A model generated the notes under the pieces. The model was given only the letters and a program-made list of their open reading frames with translations, searched no databases and was not told the DNA's origin. Positions 63,347 to 64,000 of a DNA stretch of 64,000 nucleotides are shown piece by piece. Both the position numbers and the translations under genes were made by a program. Source of the stretch: Bradyrhizobium diazoefficiens (GTDB lineage Bacteria > Pseudomonadota > Alphaproteobacteria > Rhizobiales > Xanthobacteraceae). Each line of letters starts with the position of its first letter. The stretch's first letter is position 1. The stretch lies in assembly GCF_016616425.1 (NCBI RefSeq), contig NZ_CP067101.1, positions 2,356,001-2,420,000 of the forward strand. The letters run 5' to 3'.

Positions 63347-64000
63347 ATGCGGTTTACCTCTCTGGTCATCGAGCTCATTCGCGCCCGGCCGCGGCTGATC
63401 GTCTGGATCGCCGTGTTGCTGCAGGCCGCGATGTGGCTGTTCGTGGCGCTGGTGTTCTACCGCAGCCCGCCCGGCAGCCTCGCGACGCTGCTGGCCTTCG
63501 GACGCGAATACCAGGTCGGCACCGACCTCGGTCCGCCCTTGCCGGTTTGGCTCGCCGACATCGCCTATCGCGCCGCCGGCGGCCACATGCTCGGCGTCTA
63601 TGTGCTCGCCGAGTTCTGCGAGATCGCGACTTTCATCGCGCTCTATCATCTCTCCCGTGCGGTGGTCGGCTCGCAGCAGGCGGTGCTCGCCGTGCTGCTG
63701 ACCATGACGGTGCTGGCGTTCTCCTCCTCAGCGCTCGACTTCGGTCCCCTCGTCCTGGCCCGGCCACTCTGGGCGCTGCTGCTGCTGCACTCCTGGCAGA
63801 TCATCGGTCAGCGCCGCGGCAATGCCTGGTTCGCCTGGTCGATCGAGGCCGGTCTCTTGCTGCTGACGACGCCCGCGGCGATCTTCCTGCTCCTGCTGTT
63901 CGTCGTCTTCGCGGTCTCGACTGCCGGCGGCCGCCGGACGCTGCGTGCGCTCGATCCGCTGTTCGCGCTGATCGTCGTCGCGGTGCTGGCGCTACCCTAT
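63347..64000 (+). CDS. N-terminal part of a GT39-type membrane glycosyltransferase
   Basis: The frame opens with ATG at 63347 and runs without stop to the window end (218 residues). It has a helix at about 18-42, a periplasmic loop with GREYQVGTDLGPPLPVWLADI that resembles the PMT_2/ArnT DxxG-type donor-acceptor loop, and several more helices (AVLLTMTVLAFSS, LLLLTTPAAIFLLLLFVVF). This fits family 39 transferases, which move a sugar from a polyprenyl carrier to an acceptor at the outer face of the inner membrane. The rest of the gene lies beyond the window. Confidence 0.75.
   Translation, partial: MRFTSLVIELIRARPRLIVWIAVLLQAAMWLFVALVFYRSPPGSLATLLAFGREYQVGTDLGPPLPVWLADIAYRAAGGHMLGVYVLAEFCEIATFIALYHLSRAVVGSQQAVLAVLLTMTVLAFSSSALDFGPLVLARPLWALLLLHSWQIIGQRRGNAWFAWSIEAGLLLLTTPAAIFLLLLFVVFAVSTAGGRRTLRALDPLFALIVVAVLALPY

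Overview
The window reads as chromosomal DNA of an alphaproteobacterium of the Bradyrhizobium / Rhodopseudomonas type. The evidence is high GC, a fused cytochrome b/c1 gene (fbcH) behind a Rieske gene, a fused trpE(G) gene behind a short leader peptide with two Trp codons, a CcrM-type GANTC methyltransferase, and several families of dispersed intergenic palindromes of the kind common in these genomes. Assignments rest on motif recognition from translated sequence; no database search was run. I saw no rRNA, tRNA, CRISPR array, transposase or prophage module.

Layout. 0-4 kb: metallophosphoesterase, NUDIX hydrolase, a small ORF coupled to a membrane glycosyltransferase, GNAT acetyltransferase, DUF2200. 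4.2-7.2 kb: a likely zinc-uptake unit, a DUF2946-type protein followed by a ZnuD-like TonB receptor behind a near-consensus Zur operator. 7.3-14.2 kb: a four-gene minus-strand operon MoxR ATPase - DUF58 - DUF4159/BatA-like - membrane protein. 14.4-18.0 kb: a tightly overlapping plus-strand operon (DUF1285, CoA pyrophosphatase, DUF6111, CCA-adding enzyme family, TauE/SafE exporter). 18.0-23.4 kb: an accessory-looking stretch with a stand-alone EF-G domain IV protein, an orphan GAF histidine kinase, an alpha/beta-hydrolase-adenylate cyclase fusion and a HEAT-repeat protein, separated by degenerate repeats.

24-30 kb: minus-strand operon trmL-queE-hemF-HAD, divergent from the cytochrome bc1 operon fbcF-fbcH, which ends in a clear intrinsic terminator. 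30-34 kb: dienelactone hydrolase, then trpL-trpE(G)-apt. 34-38.7 kb: two ParA/MinD-like P-loop proteins, the LemA/M48 protease pair and an Rsm22-family protein. 38.8-45.6 kb: genome maintenance (smc, a DsbA-type thiol oxidoreductase, a DUF721/DciA-like protein, mutY) and a hotdog thioesterase. 45.7-50.7 kb: small-molecule redox and conjugation genes (FAD monooxygenase, two glutathione S-transferases, LysR regulator with a divergent NTF2-like gene). 50.8-56.7 kb: ccrM with CtrA-like and GANTC sites in its upstream region, a zinc metallopeptidase, moaB, a MarR-GNAT fusion, a short glycosyltransferase and an RMD1/DUF155 protein. 56.8-64 kb: xfp-ackA (phosphoketolase shunt to acetate and ATP), a PA0069-type radical SAM protein, a VOC protein, rnhB and the start of a membrane glycosyltransferase cut by the window end.

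The most notable points are the Zur-controlled uptake unit, the probably leaderless trpL attenuator, the free-standing EF-G domain IV gene and the cell-cycle sites upstream of ccrM. None is a proven new system; the EF-G domain IV protein and the small coupled ORF are the least explained.
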